Shown here: positions 1 to 10,837 of the stretch, one piece after another
How positions within the stretch are numbered: position 1 is the first letter of the stretch
Layout: the number at the start of each line of letters is the position of its first letter
From: Phreatobacter cathodiphilus
Lineage (GTDB): Bacteria; Pseudomonadota; Alphaproteobacteria; Rhizobiales; Phreatobacteraceae
Length of the DNA: 64,000 nt
Reading direction: 5' to 3'
Assembly: GCF_003008515.1 (NCBI RefSeq)
Contig: NZ_CP027668.1
Span: 3,265,001 to 3,329,000 of the forward strand
Translations under genes and position numbers: made by a program
Notes under the pieces: generated by a model
The model's database searches: none
What the model saw: only the letters and a program-made list of their open reading frames with translations
What the model was told of the DNA's origin: nothing

Positions 1-1
1 G

Positions 2-1018
2 GCCACCGCAGCGCGGCGCACCCCCGGTCGCACCGTGTCCTCCATCTTCCTCGGCGGCGGCACGCCCTCGCTCATGGAACCGGCGACCGTCGGCGCCATC
101 CTCGACGCCCTCGCGCGGCTCTGGACGGTCACACCCGACTGCGAGGTGACGCTGGAGGCCAATCCCACCAGCGTCGAGGCGGAGCGCTTCCGCGGCTTCC
201 GCGCCGCCGGCGTCAACCGCGTCTCGCTCGGCGTCCAGGCGCTGAACGACGCCGACCTGAAGAGCCTCGGCCGCACCCATTCCGCCGACGAGGCGCTGCG
301 CGCGGTGGACGTCGCGCGCCGCCATTTCGACCGCTATTCCTTCGACCTCATCTACGCCCGTCCCGGCCAGACCGAGGCGGGGTGGGAAGCCGAACTCCGC
401 CGCGCCATCGCGGAGGCCGCCGAGCACCTGTCGCTCTACCAGCTCACCATCGAGCCCGGCACCATGTTCGAGGCGCTGCACCGCGCCGGCAAGCTCGCCA
501 TGCCAGACGACGACATGGGTCGCGTCCTCTACGACCTGACGCAAGACGTCTGTGCCGAGGCTGGCCTGCCCGCCTACGAGATTTCCAACCATGCGCGGCC
601 CGGCGCCGAATGCCGCCACAACCTCATCTACTGGCGTTCCGGCGACTTCGTCGGCGCCGGCCCCGGCGCCCACGGCCGCCTCACCCTCGGCAACGGCCGA
701 ATCGCCACCGCCACCGAGAAACACCCCGAGACCTGGCTGAAGCGGGTCGAGGAGCAGGGCTCGGGCATCGTCTCCGAGGAGCACCTCGTGCAGATCGAGA
801 ACGCCGACGAATTCCTCGTCATGGGGCTGCGCCTTGCCGAGGGCATCGACCTCGCCCGCTACGAGGCGTTGTCGGGCCGCCCGCTCGACCCGGACCGCAT
901 CGCCTTCCTGGAGGGTGAGGGCTTCGTCCGACGCCTGCCCGGCGGCCGGCTGAAGGTCACGCCCGAGGGCTTCCCCGTGCTCAACGCCGTGGTGGCCGAC
1001 CTCGCGCAGGCGGACTAG
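2..1018 (+). CDS. hemW: HemW, radical-SAM heme chaperone (5' end missing)
   Basis: This is the C-terminal 338 residues of HemW, the coproporphyrinogen III oxidase-like radical-SAM protein thought to deliver heme to respiratory enzymes. The frame is open to the left window edge, so the start and the N-terminal CxxxCxxC cluster motif lie outside the window. Seen here are the SSIFLGGGTPSLM strand of the SAM barrel near the start, the LSLYQLTIEPGT stretch, and the family hallmark YEISNHARPG followed by HNLIYW and GPGAHGR, then the HemN C-terminal domain. The stop shares a CTAG with the stop of the convergent extensin-like gene. In Hyphomicrobiales hemW normally follows rdgB; that gene is not visible here. 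The identification is firm. Confidence 0.95.
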   Translation, partial: ATAARRTPGRTVSSIFLGGGTPSLMEPATVGAILDALARLWTVTPDCEVTLEANPTSVEAERFRGFRAAGVNRVSLGVQALNDADLKSLGRTHSADEALRAVDVARRHFDRYSFDLIYARPGQTEAGWEAELRRAIAEAAEHLSLYQLTIEPGTMFEALHRAGKLAMPDDDMGRVLYDLTQDVCAEAGLPAYEISNHARPGAECRHNLIYWRSGDFVGAGPGAHGRLTLGNGRIATATEKHPETWLKRVEEQGSGIVSEEHLVQIENADEFLVMGLRLAEGIDLARYEALSGRPLDPDRIAFLEGEGFVRRLPGGRLKVTPEGFPVLNAVVADLAQAD

Positions 1019-1728
1019 CGGCAGGCCCGCCCGCCGCCGACGTCCAGATGGAAATGGTCGTAGTGCAGCGGGTTGTAATCCGGCGACAGGGTGACGTCGA
1101 ACCAGCGGCAGGCAGCGTCCCGCACCGCCCGCAGGAAGGCGGCCCGGCCCGGCTCGGCCGACGACCAGTCGGCGGTAAGCGTCAGCCGCCGCCCGTCGGC
1201 GAGCTGGAATCCGGAGATGTCGATGGCGTCGGCCGTGGCGTGGCGGCTGCGGCGGCCCGAGGCGGCGTGGTTGATGTTGCGGCAGGCATAGGTGCCGAGA
1301 TGCTCGACGCGGGTCACCGGCGCGCCGAGATGGGTCCGGGCAGCCGCGCCCAGCGCGTGGCGCTCGACCATGGCGAGGGAGAGCGCCGCCCGGCAGGTCA
1401 GCACCACCGGCGAGGACAGGCGTGTCGCCCCGGCCGTCGCGGTCCGCCCGGCATCAGTGAAGCCGCAGCCCTCCCCGGTGGCGCGGTCCGGCACCCGCTC
1501 GAAGGCGATCCCACTCCGGGCAAGCGCCGCGCGGCAGAGGTCGCCGTCGCCGCGGGCGCGGGCGAACTTGAAGCGCGTCAGGAAGCCCGGCTCCTCCGCG
1601 AGGTCGAAGGGGGCGAAGGGATCCCAGCGCGGCGGCAGCACGATCTGCCCCGACGCGATCAGCGCGCCGGCGAAGAGGAGACCGAGAACCAGCGGCAGGA
1701 CGAGGAGGCGGGCGATGCGGGCGGCCAT
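1015..1728 (-). CDS. Extensin-like family protein with LAS-type metallopeptidase signature
   Basis: A 237-residue membrane-anchored protein of the extensin-like family common in Alphaproteobacteria. A hydrophobic segment at residues about 5-25 looks like an N-terminal anchor or uncleaved signal, so the rest should be periplasmic. The C-terminal domain has paired cysteines and the motifs RHATADAID and HYDHFHLD. The H-x(6)-D and H-x-H spacing resembles the zinc site of M15/VanY-type peptidoglycan peptidases, so a cell-wall role is a reasonable inference, not a demonstrated one. A start 26 codons upstream (1806) is possible but adds an arginine-rich stretch in front of the hydrophobic segment. 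The gene converges on hemW and is divergent from regB. Confidence 0.8.
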   Translation of the reverse strand: MAARIARLLVLPLVLGLLFAGALIASGQIVLPPRWDPFAPFDLAEEPGFLTRFKFARARGDGDLCRAALARSGIAFERVPDRATGEGCGFTDAGRTATAGATRLSSPVVLTCRAALSLAMVERHALGAAARTHLGAPVTRVEHLGTYACRNINHAASGRRSRHATADAIDISGFQLADGRRLTLTADWSSAEPGRAAFLRAVRDAACRWFDVTLSPDYNPLHYDHFHLDVGGGRACR

Positions 1729-1840
1729 GCGCCAGCCTAACGGGAGAGCCGGTGCCGGGTTCCGCAGGAGGGGCGCGGCACGCCGCCGCTGGCCGCTCCC
1801 GTCCATGGCCTTTGGCCGCGGGACCGCCTAGTTTCGGCGC

Positions 1841-3223
1841 ATGGCGAATGCTCTGCTCCCCTCCCTGTTCGACACGGCCCCGGCCCTGCGCAGCCTGCGC
1901 CTCGAGACGCTGATCCGGCTGCGCTGGTTCGCCGTGGTCGGCCAGACCGCCGCCATCGTCGCGGTCTACTGGGGGCTGAACGCCGACCTGCCGCTCGACC
2001 TCTGTCTTCTGGCCGTCGCCGCCTCGGCCTGGATCAACATCACCCTGCGCCTGCGCTATCCGGCCAATCACCGGCTGTCGCCGCTGGAAGCGGGCTTCTC
2101 GCTGGCCTGGGACATCATCCAGCTCGCCATCCTGCTCTATCTCACCGGCGGCCTCGAGAACCCCTTCTCCTTCCTCTTCCTCGGCCCGGTGCTGATCTCC
2201 GCCACCTCCCAGCCGCCGCGAACCACCCTGCTCCTCGGCCTCCTCACCGTCGCCTGCGCGACCTTCGTCGGCTACATCCACATGCCCCTGCCCTGGGAGT
2301 GGACGAACGACCTGAGGCTGCCGCCGCTCTATCTCGTGGGCGTCTATGTCGCGCTGCTGATCTGCCTCTCCTTCATCGGCCTCTATGTCTGGCAGGTGGC
2401 GGAGGAGCAGCGCCAGCTCACCGAGGCGCTGACCGCAACCGAACTCGTCCTCGCCCGCGAACAGCATCTCTCCCAGCTCGACGGTCTCGCCGCCGCCGCT
2501 GCGCACGAGCTCGGCACGCCGCTCGCCACCATCGCCCTGGTCACCAAGGAGCTCGCCGGCGTCCTGCCCAAGGACGGCCCGATCGGCGAGGACATGACGC
2601 TGCTGCGCGAACAGGTGCAGCGCTGCCGCGACATCCTCGCCAAGCTGAAGAGCCTGTCGAGCGGCGACGCGCCCTTCGACACCATGTCCCTCGCCCAGCT
2701 CATCGAGGAGGTGGCGCAGCCCCACCGCTTCTTCGGCATCGCCATCACCGTCGACCTGCCGGACAAGCGCGAGGGCGAGCCGCTCATCGCCCGCAATCCC
2801 GGCCTCCTCTACGGCCTCGGCAACATCGTCGAGAACGCCGTCGACTTCGCCCGGTCCTCGGTCGTCATCGCCGCCCGCTGGGATTCCGAGACGGTGACGG
2901 TCACCATCATCGACGACGGGCCGGGACTTCCCCCCGACATCCTCGATCGCGTCGGCGAGCCTTATCTGACCCGCCGCGGCAAGGGCCGGGGCCGCAGCCG
3001 GCGCGCCGACCGTGCCGAGGATCAGGGCGAGGAGAAGACGGGCCTCGGCCTCGGCGTCTTCATCGCCAAGACCTTGCTACAGCGTTCCGGCGCGCGCATC
3101 GTCTACCGCAACCGGCCGGGTCTCGAGACCGGCGCCGTGGTGGAGGTGACCTGGCCTCGCAGCGCCTTCGGAACGGCGGGAAGCGGCGGTTCGTCGCGGG
3201 CCCAGCCGCCGCCCATGCCTTGA
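1841..3223 (+). CDS. regB: RegB/PrrB/ActS redox-sensing histidine kinase
   Basis: A 460-residue membrane sensor kinase that phosphorylates RegA and controls photosynthesis, respiration, nitrogen and carbon fixation genes in related bacteria. About six membrane segments fill residues 25-185. The quinone-sensing heptapeptide GGLENPF lies at 103-109. The H-box AAAAHELGTPLAT carries the phospho-acceptor His222. The redox-active cysteine of RegB is present at Cys262 in QRCRDIL. The N-box (GNIVEN, about 327-332), the D-box IIDDGPGLP and the G-box GLGLGVFIAKTL follow. Length and motif order match RegB. regA follows about 70 bp downstream, so the pair is probably co-transcribed. The redox system may bear on the nitrate respiration genes elsewhere in the window, but no direct link is seen. 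Confidence 0.95.
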   Translation: MANALLPSLFDTAPALRSLRLETLIRLRWFAVVGQTAAIVAVYWGLNADLPLDLCLLAVAASAWINITLRLRYPANHRLSPLEAGFSLAWDIIQLAILLYLTGGLENPFSFLFLGPVLISATSQPPRTTLLLGLLTVACATFVGYIHMPLPWEWTNDLRLPPLYLVGVYVALLICLSFIGLYVWQVAEEQRQLTEALTATELVLAREQHLSQLDGLAAAAAHELGTPLATIALVTKELAGVLPKDGPIGEDMTLLREQVQRCRDILAKLKSLSSGDAPFDTMSLAQLIEEVAQPHRFFGIAITVDLPDKREGEPLIARNPGLLYGLGNIVENAVDFARSSVVIAARWDSETVTVTIIDDGPGLPPDILDRVGEPYLTRRGKGRGRSRRADRAEDQGEEKTGLGLGVFIAKTLLQRSGARIVYRNRPGLETGAVVEVTWPRSAFGTAGSGGSSRAQPPPMP

Positions 3224-3296
3224 GGTGACGGCCCGGCAGCCCTACATCCGGCTGAAATCGCCGTTGCGCCACCCGCTATCCGACAGGAGAGACCCG

Positions 3297-3869
3297 ATGC
3301 TGCCCACCGAGTCCGCCGCGCAGACGCCGCAGGCCGCCCTGCCCGCGGACCGCACGCTGCTCGTGGTCGACGACGACAAGCCCTTCCTGCAGCGCCTCTG
3401 CCGGGCGATGGAGGCGCGCGGCTTCCAGGTCACCGCCGCCGAGAGTGTCGCCGATGGCCTCGCCGCCGTCGCGGCCCGCCCGCCGGCCTTCGCCGTGGTG
3501 GATATGCGCCTCGGCGACGGCAACGGCCTCGACGTCATCTCCGCCCTCAACGAGGCGCGCCCGGATGCCCGTGGCGTCATCCTCACGGGCTACGGCAACA
3601 TCGCCACCGCCGTCACCGCGGTGAAGCTCGGCGCCGTCGACTATCTCGCCAAGCCCGCCGATGCCGACGAGGTCTTCGCCGCCCTCCTCGCCGTCGCCGG
3701 CAAGACCGCCGACCTGCCGGAGAACCCGATGTCGGCCGACCGGGTGCGCTGGGAGCACATCCAGCGCATCTACGAGCTGTGCAGCCGCAACGTCTCCGAG
3801 ACCGCCCGCCGCCTCGGCATGCATCGCCGCACGCTGCAGCGCATCCTCGCCAAGCGCGCCCCGCGCTGA
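3297..3869 (+). CDS. regA: RegA/PrrA/ActR response regulator
   Basis: A 190-residue regulator paired with RegB. The receiver domain (about 18-135) has the acidic pair at residues 25-27, phospho-acceptor Asp69 in VVDMRLGDG and Lys119. The Fis-type helix-turn-helix at about 155-187 contains NVSETARRLGMHRRTLQRIL, which is nearly invariant in RegA/ActR/PrrA. The ATG at 3297 is chosen because AGGAGAG precedes it by a few bases and family length is about 185. A GTG at 3225 would add 24 unlikely residues. The stop lies 2 bp from the stop of convergent mmcB. Confidence 0.95.
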   Translation: MLPTESAAQTPQAALPADRTLLVVDDDKPFLQRLCRAMEARGFQVTAAESVADGLAAVAARPPAFAVVDMRLGDGNGLDVISALNEARPDARGVILTGYGNIATAVTAVKLGAVDYLAKPADADEVFAALLAVAGKTADLPENPMSADRVRWEHIQRIYELCSRNVSETARRLGMHRRTLQRILAKRAPR

Positions 3870-3871
3870 CT

Positions 3872-4360
3872 CTAGAGGTCCGTCAGCCCCCGCACCCCGG
3901 GGTCGCAGAGCAGCGTCATGCGGCCGGCCGCGGCACGGGCGAAGCGCAGCATCATCACCTTGCGGGTCGGCGCCGGCAGCGTCGCAGCATCCCCCTCGCG
4001 CACGAGTTCCGCGCCGTGGGCATCGGCGAGGATGAGCCCGGCGTCCTCCGGGAGCAGCCCGGTGGGAAAGTCCGGCGCCACGGCGAAGAGCACCCGGTCG
4101 GCGTGGGCGCGATAGTCGCTCCATTTGCGGTCGGCGCGGAAATCCTCCACCGAGGACTTGATCTCGACGATCCAGAGGGTGCCGTTGCGGGAGAGTGCGG
4201 TGAGGTCGGCGCGCCGGCCCGACGGCAGCGCCAGTTCCGGCACCACGGCGAAGTCCAGGGCGGCGAGGAGCCGCGTCGTGCCGCGGGCGATGGCGAGCGC
4301 CCGCTGCGACTGGCGGCCGTCGGCCGGCGGGACGAGGGATGCGGCGGCGAATCCGGACAT
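3872..4360 (-). CDS. mmcB: MmcB-family DNA repair protein (PD-(D/E)xK nuclease fold)
   Basis: A 162-residue protein of the MmcB family, described in Caulobacter as a DNA-damage-linked factor. The PD-(D/E)xK-like core is visible: ADLTAL supplies the acidic residue and WIVEIKSS the E-x-K, followed by DFRADRKW and the later [17 protein letters not shown]-like C-terminal helix. The start MSGFAAAS at 4360 is chosen because it begins where family similarity begins. Further upstream in-frame codons would run into the rpsO promoter region and are basic and low-complexity. The gene is divergent from rpsO. Confidence 0.85.
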   Translation of the reverse strand: MSGFAAASLVPPADGRQSQRALAIARGTTRLLAALDFAVVPELALPSGRRADLTALSRNGTLWIVEIKSSVEDFRADRKWSDYRAHADRVLFAVAPDFPTGLLPEDAGLILADAHGAELVREGDAATLPAPTRKVMMLRFARAAAGRMTLLCDPGVRGLTDL

Positions 4361-4413
4361 GGGCCGATCATGCCGCAGCCGCGCCGGGAATGAAACGGGA
4401 ACGTCGTCGCCTG

Positions 4414-4442
4414 CTTCCCTTGCTGCCATTTTCGTGTATAAG
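4414..4442 (+). promoter_or_regulatory. Putative rpsO-pnp promoter
   Basis: In the mmcB-rpsO divergent gap a TATAAG -10 element at 4437-4442 is preceded 17 bp upstream by CTTCCC, a weak match to an alphaproteobacterial CTTGAC -35. The local drop in GC supports a promoter, but the -35 is poor and the call rests on position and the -10 only. Confidence 0.4.
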
Positions 4443-4572
4443 CCGCGCCTTCGGCTCCCGAGGGAAGCCGGACCGTGCACGGCGCCTCGCTTGCGCTCCA
4501 CGGCCATCCGACCGCGCTGGACGACATCCCGGCGCCGGCCGCCCAAAGTCCATTTCGCAGAAGGAACACCCG

Positions 4573-4842
4573 ATGTCGATTTCCGACGCCCGCAAGGCCG
4601 AGCTCATCAAGGAATACGCCACCAAGGCCGGCGACACCGGTTCGCCCGAGGTCCAGGTGGCCATCCTCACCGAGCGCATCACCAACCTGACCGAGCACTT
4701 CAAGACCCACGCCAAGGACAACCACTCCCGTCGTGGCCTGCTGAAGATGGTTTCCGCCCGCCGTTCGCTCCTCGACTACGTCAAGGGCAAGGACGAGGCG
4801 CGTTACAAGTCGCTCATCGAGCGCCTCGGCATCCGCCGCTGA
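4573..4842 (+). CDS. rpsO: 30S ribosomal protein S15
   Basis: An 89-residue S15, the exact usual length. It binds 16S rRNA in the central domain and nucleates the platform of the small subunit. The sequence shows [17 protein letters not shown], the loop around [15 protein letters not shown] that contacts rRNA, and the C-terminal [14 protein letters not shown] purine-rich AGAAGGAA Shine-Dalgarno lies just before the ATG. pnp follows 253 bp downstream, the conserved rpsO-pnp order. Confidence 0.99.
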   Translation: MSISDARKAELIKEYATKAGDTGSPEVQVAILTERITNLTEHFKTHAKDNHSRRGLLKMVSARRSLLDYVKGKDEARYKSLIERLGIRR

Positions 4843-4929
4843 CCCTCAACGGACCGGCCCCGGCGGACACCGCGCGGGGCCGAGCCGCATTCCGGGCTCC
4901 CGGTCAAAGGGGCGCCCGTCTTCCCGATG

Positions 4930-4952
4930 CAGGTCGCGACCCGCGCGACCTG
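4930..4952 (+). promoter_or_regulatory. Hairpin in the rpsO-pnp intergenic leader
   Basis: CAGGTCGCG at 4930-4938 pairs perfectly with CGCGACCTG at 4944-4952 around a 5-nt loop. It sits in the leader of pnp, where enterobacteria carry an RNase III-processed stem used for PNPase autoregulation. A similar job here is an inference; there is no T-run, so it is not a standard terminator. Confidence 0.45.
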
Positions 4953-5095
4953 TGTGCCAACAAGGCCAATCCACTGGACCAGTCGACCGCCATGGCAGGA
5001 TCGCAAGGGGCTCGGGATCGCTAGATCCTGAGATCGAGCCTCTCGCCGTCTTGCGCATGGCCGTCTGCCGTCCGATCCGTCCGAGAAAGGAAAGT

Positions 5096-7249
<2,154 letters not shown>

Positions 7250-7277
7250 TTCACGGCACTACGGCTTCAGGAATCGG

Positions 7278-7310
7278 AAAGGGCGGCCCTCGGGCCGCCC
7301 TTTCTCGTTT
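7278..7310 (+). terminator. Rho-independent terminator of pnp
   Basis: AAAGGGCGGCC (7278-7288) pairs perfectly with GGCCGCCCTTT (7293-7303) around CTCG, followed by a short T-rich tract. It lies 28 bp after the pnp stop, and may also serve the convergent hydrolase gene. Confidence 0.85.
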
Positions 7311-7314
7311 CGCC

Positions 7315-8154
7315 TCACGCCCCGAAGAATGCCGTCACGTCGTCGAGAACCGACGACGACCAGCGCAGCAGCGGCGCCAGCGCCAGTACCGTGCCGGCAT
7401 GACCGACGCCCTCGTATTTGCGCACCGTGACCGGCACCCCGGCTGTGCCAAGTCGGGCCGCGAGAGCATCCGTGTTGCGCGGCAGGACGGTGGTGTCGGC
7501 CGTGCCCGTGCCGAGGAAGATGCGCGGCGCGCCCCGGCGGGCGAAGCTGATGGGCTGGGTCTCGGCGGGATTGCGGACATTGCCGAAGGCGGCCTGCGTA
7601 ACCCGCCCCTCCAGCGGCAGGAAGTCGTAGGGGCCGGACAGGCCTGCCGCAGCCCTCACCGCCTGCCGCGGCACGCCGGCGCGGGCGAGATAGCGCGGAT
7701 CGAGCGCCAGCATCATGGCGTTGTAGGCCCCCGCCGAATGACCGGCGAGGAAGAGGCGGCCGGGGTCGCCGCCATAGCGGGCGATGCTGCCGCGCACGAA
7801 GGCGAGCGCCCGCGCGCCGTCCTCGATGAAGGTCGGAAACCGCACCTCCGGGACGAGGCGATAGTCGGCGATGACCGTGACGTAGCCGCGCCCGGCGAAG
7901 GCCTCGCCGACGAAGCCGTAGGTGCTCTTGGCCCCGCTCGACCAGGAGCCGCCATAGATGAAGAAGACCACGGGACGCCGCGAGGCGCCGCCGCGCGGCA
8001 GGTAGATGTCGAGCCGCTGGCGCGGATCCGGCCCGAAGGCGACGTCGCGCGTCGGCAGGCCCTGGGCGAGCGCGGGTGCAGCCGGCAGCACGAGGCCGGC
8101 CGCCACACCGGCGAGAAGAGCCGGCACGGCGCGGCGTGAGGGGACGAGGGTCAT
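7315..8154 (-). CDS. Secreted alpha/beta hydrolase (carboxylesterase-like)
   Basis: A 279-residue alpha/beta hydrolase of the carboxylesterase / BD-FAE type. The N-terminus (SRRAVPALLAG then a hydrophobic stretch ending AAPALA at about residue 30) is a signal peptide with a Tat-like double arginine. The oxyanion-hole motif reads IYGGSW at about 66-71. The nucleophile elbow is GHSAG with Ser140, and the triad is completed by Asp220 (GTADTTV) and His252 (GVGHAG). The substrate is probably a short ester or arylformamide-like compound; nothing in the neighbourhood defines it. It converges on pnp. Confidence 0.85.
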   Translation of the reverse strand: MTLVPSRRAVPALLAGVAAGLVLPAAPALAQGLPTRDVAFGPDPRQRLDIYLPRGGASRRPVVFFIYGGSWSSGAKSTYGFVGEAFAGRGYVTVIADYRLVPEVRFPTFIEDGARALAFVRGSIARYGGDPGRLFLAGHSAGAYNAMMLALDPRYLARAGVPRQAVRAAAGLSGPYDFLPLEGRVTQAAFGNVRNPAETQPISFARRGAPRIFLGTGTADTTVLPRNTDALAARLGTAGVPVTVRKYEGVGHAGTVLALAPLLRWSSSVLDDVTAFFGA

Positions 8155-8247
8155 GCGGGGGCTCCTGCTGCGGTCACTGCAGCGGGTAACACCGCCGGCC
8201 CCGCTTCGGTTGCAGCGCTCACCCCCTCGTGACGGGACGGCCCCCGC

Positions 8248-8892
8248 TCAGTTCGCGGCGAAGCAGTAGAACCGGCCGTTGCCGCCCGTGGCGCGGAGGG
8301 CCTCCATCCCGCAGCCCCGCGAGCCGTGCGAGGAGTTCCACGACAGGGCCGGCGGCTCGGTGTTCAACCCCATGCGGTCGTGATGGCCGACCATGGCGGA
8401 GCCCTCGCCATTCTTCGTCCAGTTGCCGCAGGTGCGGTCGGCCTCGCCCGAGAAGGCGGTGCCGTCGGCCTGGCTGCCGGTGAGGATGTCGTGCTGGTTC
8501 GGCGTGTCGCCGCGCCCGTTGACCACCTCGCCCTTCTCCGTCAGCGCCGTCTGCTTGGTGAGGTTGTTGGTGCCGTGCAGTTCGGCGACGGAGGCCGCGA
8601 TCACCACGCCGCGGGCGTTGGCCCAGGGGCCGGAACCGATCCGGTCGCGGGCGTTCACCGCGCCGGCGCCTTGCGTCGACAGATAGGCCCGCCAGGTGCG
8701 GTTTCCGGCGCCCGCCGCGGCGGCGAGCGCCTGGCAGTGCCGGTCCGCCCCGGCGAGACCGCCGAGATTGCCGCCGTCGAGCGGCGCCGAGGTGATGAAG
8801 AAGCCCATCGGGGCCTGCTGGGCCGCGGCGGGGCCCGCCATCACGACGGAGAGGCAGGCCCCGGCGAGGGCGAATTTCAGGGTCGGTGTCAT
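8248..8892 (-). CDS. Secreted lectin-like protein (DUF1554 / endostatin-like fold)
   Basis: A 214-residue exported protein. The start at 8892 follows a GGGAGGA ribosome site and gives a clean signal peptide ending AGPAAAQ. The mature part has the cysteine and tryptophan pattern of the DUF1554 / endostatin-like C-type-lectin fold: HCQALAAAAGAGNRTWRAYLST, DRIGSGPWANA, the TCGNWTKNGEGSAMVGHHDR segment region, and a C-terminal GNGRFYCFAAN. Such domains appear in secreted or surface proteins of environmental bacteria; ligand and role are unknown. It stands alone between the hydrolase and malonyl-CoA decarboxylase. Confidence 0.7.
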   Translation of the reverse strand: MTPTLKFALAGACLSVVMAGPAAAQQAPMGFFITSAPLDGGNLGGLAGADRHCQALAAAAGAGNRTWRAYLSTQGAGAVNARDRIGSGPWANARGVVIAASVAELHGTNNLTKQTALTEKGEVVNGRGDTPNQHDILTGSQADGTAFSGEADRTCGNWTKNGEGSAMVGHHDRMGLNTEPPALSWNSSHGSRGCGMEALRATGGNGRFYCFAAN

Positions 8893-9004
8893 GGTGTCCT
8901 CCCGGGACGCGATGCCTTGTTGAGACGGCATCTGCGGCGAGCCTAGGAAGGGCCGGTGCGGCGACCAAGACACAGGTCGGTGAGACAGGTAACCCTGTAA
9001 CAGG

Positions 9005-10333
9005 TCAGGCCCGGGCCTCCGCCAGCTTGCGGACGGGCGGGCTCGCCACGATCTCCCGGCGCTCGGCATAGGCCTCGTGGTTCTCCTCGATGCGGCCGAG
9101 ATCGTAGAGATAGTTGACCATCACCCCGTGCGACTGGGCAAGGCCCGCCTCCGACAGGTCGGCGCCGGCATTGATGCGCTCCAGCCTGGCGCCGTTGCCG
9201 AGGTGGAACCGGGCCACAGGGTCGAGCGGCCGGTTGCCGGTGGTCTTGGCGGTGAGGAAATAGCGCGCCGCGCAGCGCGCCAGCAGCCGGTCGACCTTCG
9301 TCACCCGCGCCCGGTCGGCCCGCCAGTCCGGCTCGTCGAGGGCGTTCAGCAGATCGCGCTCCTCCTCCAGCAGGAACCCGGTCTCGGTCCTGCGTTCCTT
9401 GGCCAGCCATTTGGCGAAGCCCGGCACCGGCGACAGGGTCACGAAGGTCGTCAGCTTCGGCAGTTCGCGCTTCAGTTCCTCCACCACCTGCTTGATCAGC
9501 AGCGAGCCGAAGGAGATGCCGGCGAGGCCCGTCTGGCAGTTGGAGATGGAATAGAAGACCGCGACGCGGGCGTCGTCGGCGGCGAGCGGGGTGCCGCCCT
9601 CGGCGATCAGCGGGCCGATGGCGGCGGGAATCTCGGCGGTCAGCGCCACCTCGACGAAGATCAGCGGTTCGTCGTCCAGGCGCGGATGGAAGAAGGCGTA
9701 GCAGCGCCGGTCCTCCGGCTCGAGGCGCCGGCGCAGGTCGTCCCAGTCGCGGATCTCGTGCACCGCCTCGTAGCGGATGATCTTTTCCAGGATGTTGGCC
9801 GGCGTCGACCAGTCGATGCGCTTCACGACCAGGAACCCCCGATTGAACCAGGAGGAGAAGAGGTGGACGAGATCGTCGTCCAGCACCTTCAGATCGGCAT
9901 GGGCGGGAAGGGCCGCAAGAAGGTCATCGCGCATCCGCACCAGCGCGGCGGTGCCGCGCGGCGCCAGGTTCAGCCGGCGGATGAGCTCCTGCCGGCGCGG
10001 CTCGGCGGCGGCGTGGAGACTGGCGGCGGCGGCCGGGGTGGGATCGGCCTGATAGGCGGTGATCGCCGCCTCGAGCTTCGCCCGGTCGGCGCCGAAGACC
10101 TCGGCGAAATCCCTGAGCACCGCGACGCGCTGCTCGGCATCGAGCGTGGCGTAGCCGTCGAGGATATCGCGGGCCAGCGCCGTGCCCGACGCCTCACCGC
10201 GGCGGGACAGCAAGGCCCGCGCCAGCGCCACAACGTCGGCCGCCCGGCGCGGCTGCAGCTCCGCCGGTTTCCAGCCGATCAGCTCCCGGCTGCGGCGCGA
10301 GACGGTCGCCAGCATGTCGGTGACGAAGGTCAT
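9005..10333 (-). CDS. Malonyl-CoA decarboxylase
   Basis: A 442-residue malonyl-CoA decarboxylase that converts malonyl-CoA to acetyl-CoA and CO2. The N-terminal helical domain is followed by the GNAT-like catalytic domain. FYSISNCQTGLAGISFG, the catalytic serine in TLSPVPGF (Ser301) and the catalytic histidine in QSHGVMVNYLYDL (His402) are all present, matching the Ser/His pair of the human enzyme. The ATG at 10333 is preferred because GAGGAGG lies upstream; an ATG 10 codons earlier is possible. No malonyl-CoA synthetase (matB) or malonate transporter is next to it, so it may act in fatty-acid or dicarboxylate turnover rather than in a mat operon. Confidence 0.93.
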   Translation of the reverse strand: MTFVTDMLATVSRRSRELIGWKPAELQPRRAADVVALARALLSRRGEASGTALARDILDGYATLDAEQRVAVLRDFAEVFGADRAKLEAAITAYQADPTPAAAASLHAAAEPRRQELIRRLNLAPRGTAALVRMRDDLLAALPAHADLKVLDDDLVHLFSSWFNRGFLVVKRIDWSTPANILEKIIRYEAVHEIRDWDDLRRRLEPEDRRCYAFFHPRLDDEPLIFVEVALTAEIPAAIGPLIAEGGTPLAADDARVAVFYSISNCQTGLAGISFGSLLIKQVVEELKRELPKLTTFVTLSPVPGFAKWLAKERRTETGFLLEEERDLLNALDEPDWRADRARVTKVDRLLARCAARYFLTAKTTGNRPLDPVARFHLGNGARLERINAGADLSEAGLAQSHGVMVNYLYDLGRIEENHEAYAERREIVASPPVRKLAEARA

Positions 10334-10426
10334 GGGGGAGGCCTCCTCGTCCGGGTCACGCACCCGGCCACAGCCATGCTGCCACAGATTGCTGCGCCGC
10401 CGCGAGAGCCTCGGGTCCGGAAAGCT

Positions 10427-10714
10427 CTAGCCCACCGGCTGCCAGTCGATGTGCAGTTCCTCGCGGAAGGCGAAGCGCTTGAGATGCTCGGCCACCACCT
10501 CCTCCAGCGTCGGCAACCTGTCGGCCGAGGCGTCGAGTTTGAGGCTGAGCACGTCGCCGTTGGCGGAGAGGGTCAGCGCCGCCTCCTCGCTGAAGGGCAC
10601 CGTTCCCGAGCGCTCGTCGAAGGTGACGGCGAACTTGTGGCTCCAGTGCTTGCAGAGCTGCTGCAGGTAGCGACTGGCATGTGCCGTCGCGATGTCGGCC
10701 AGCGATACCGGCAT
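10427..10714 (-). CDS. DUF2218-family small cytoplasmic protein
   Basis: A 95-residue protein matching the DUF2218 pattern: an N-terminal ATAHASRYLQQLCKHWSHKF helix, the FSEEAALTLSANGDVLSLKLDA strands and a C-terminal LEEVVAEHLKRFAFREEL helix. In other bacteria such proteins lie near siderophore or metal genes; no such neighbour is seen. Function is unknown. The ATG at 10714 is chosen because upstream residues are unlike the family. Confidence 0.75.
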   Translation of the reverse strand: MPVSLADIATAHASRYLQQLCKHWSHKFAVTFDERSGTVPFSEEAALTLSANGDVLSLKLDASADRLPTLEEVVAEHLKRFAFREELHIDWQPVG

Positions 10715-10837
10715 GATCAGGACCTCCGGGGACGACCTCGTTCCGAGCCCTGATTGGCGCTCATCGGGCGGGGATTTGCACCCCGCCCGGTCGCAGGGCA
10801 CCTGCGCGCCCCCCGAATGGACGGCAGCCATGCCGTT

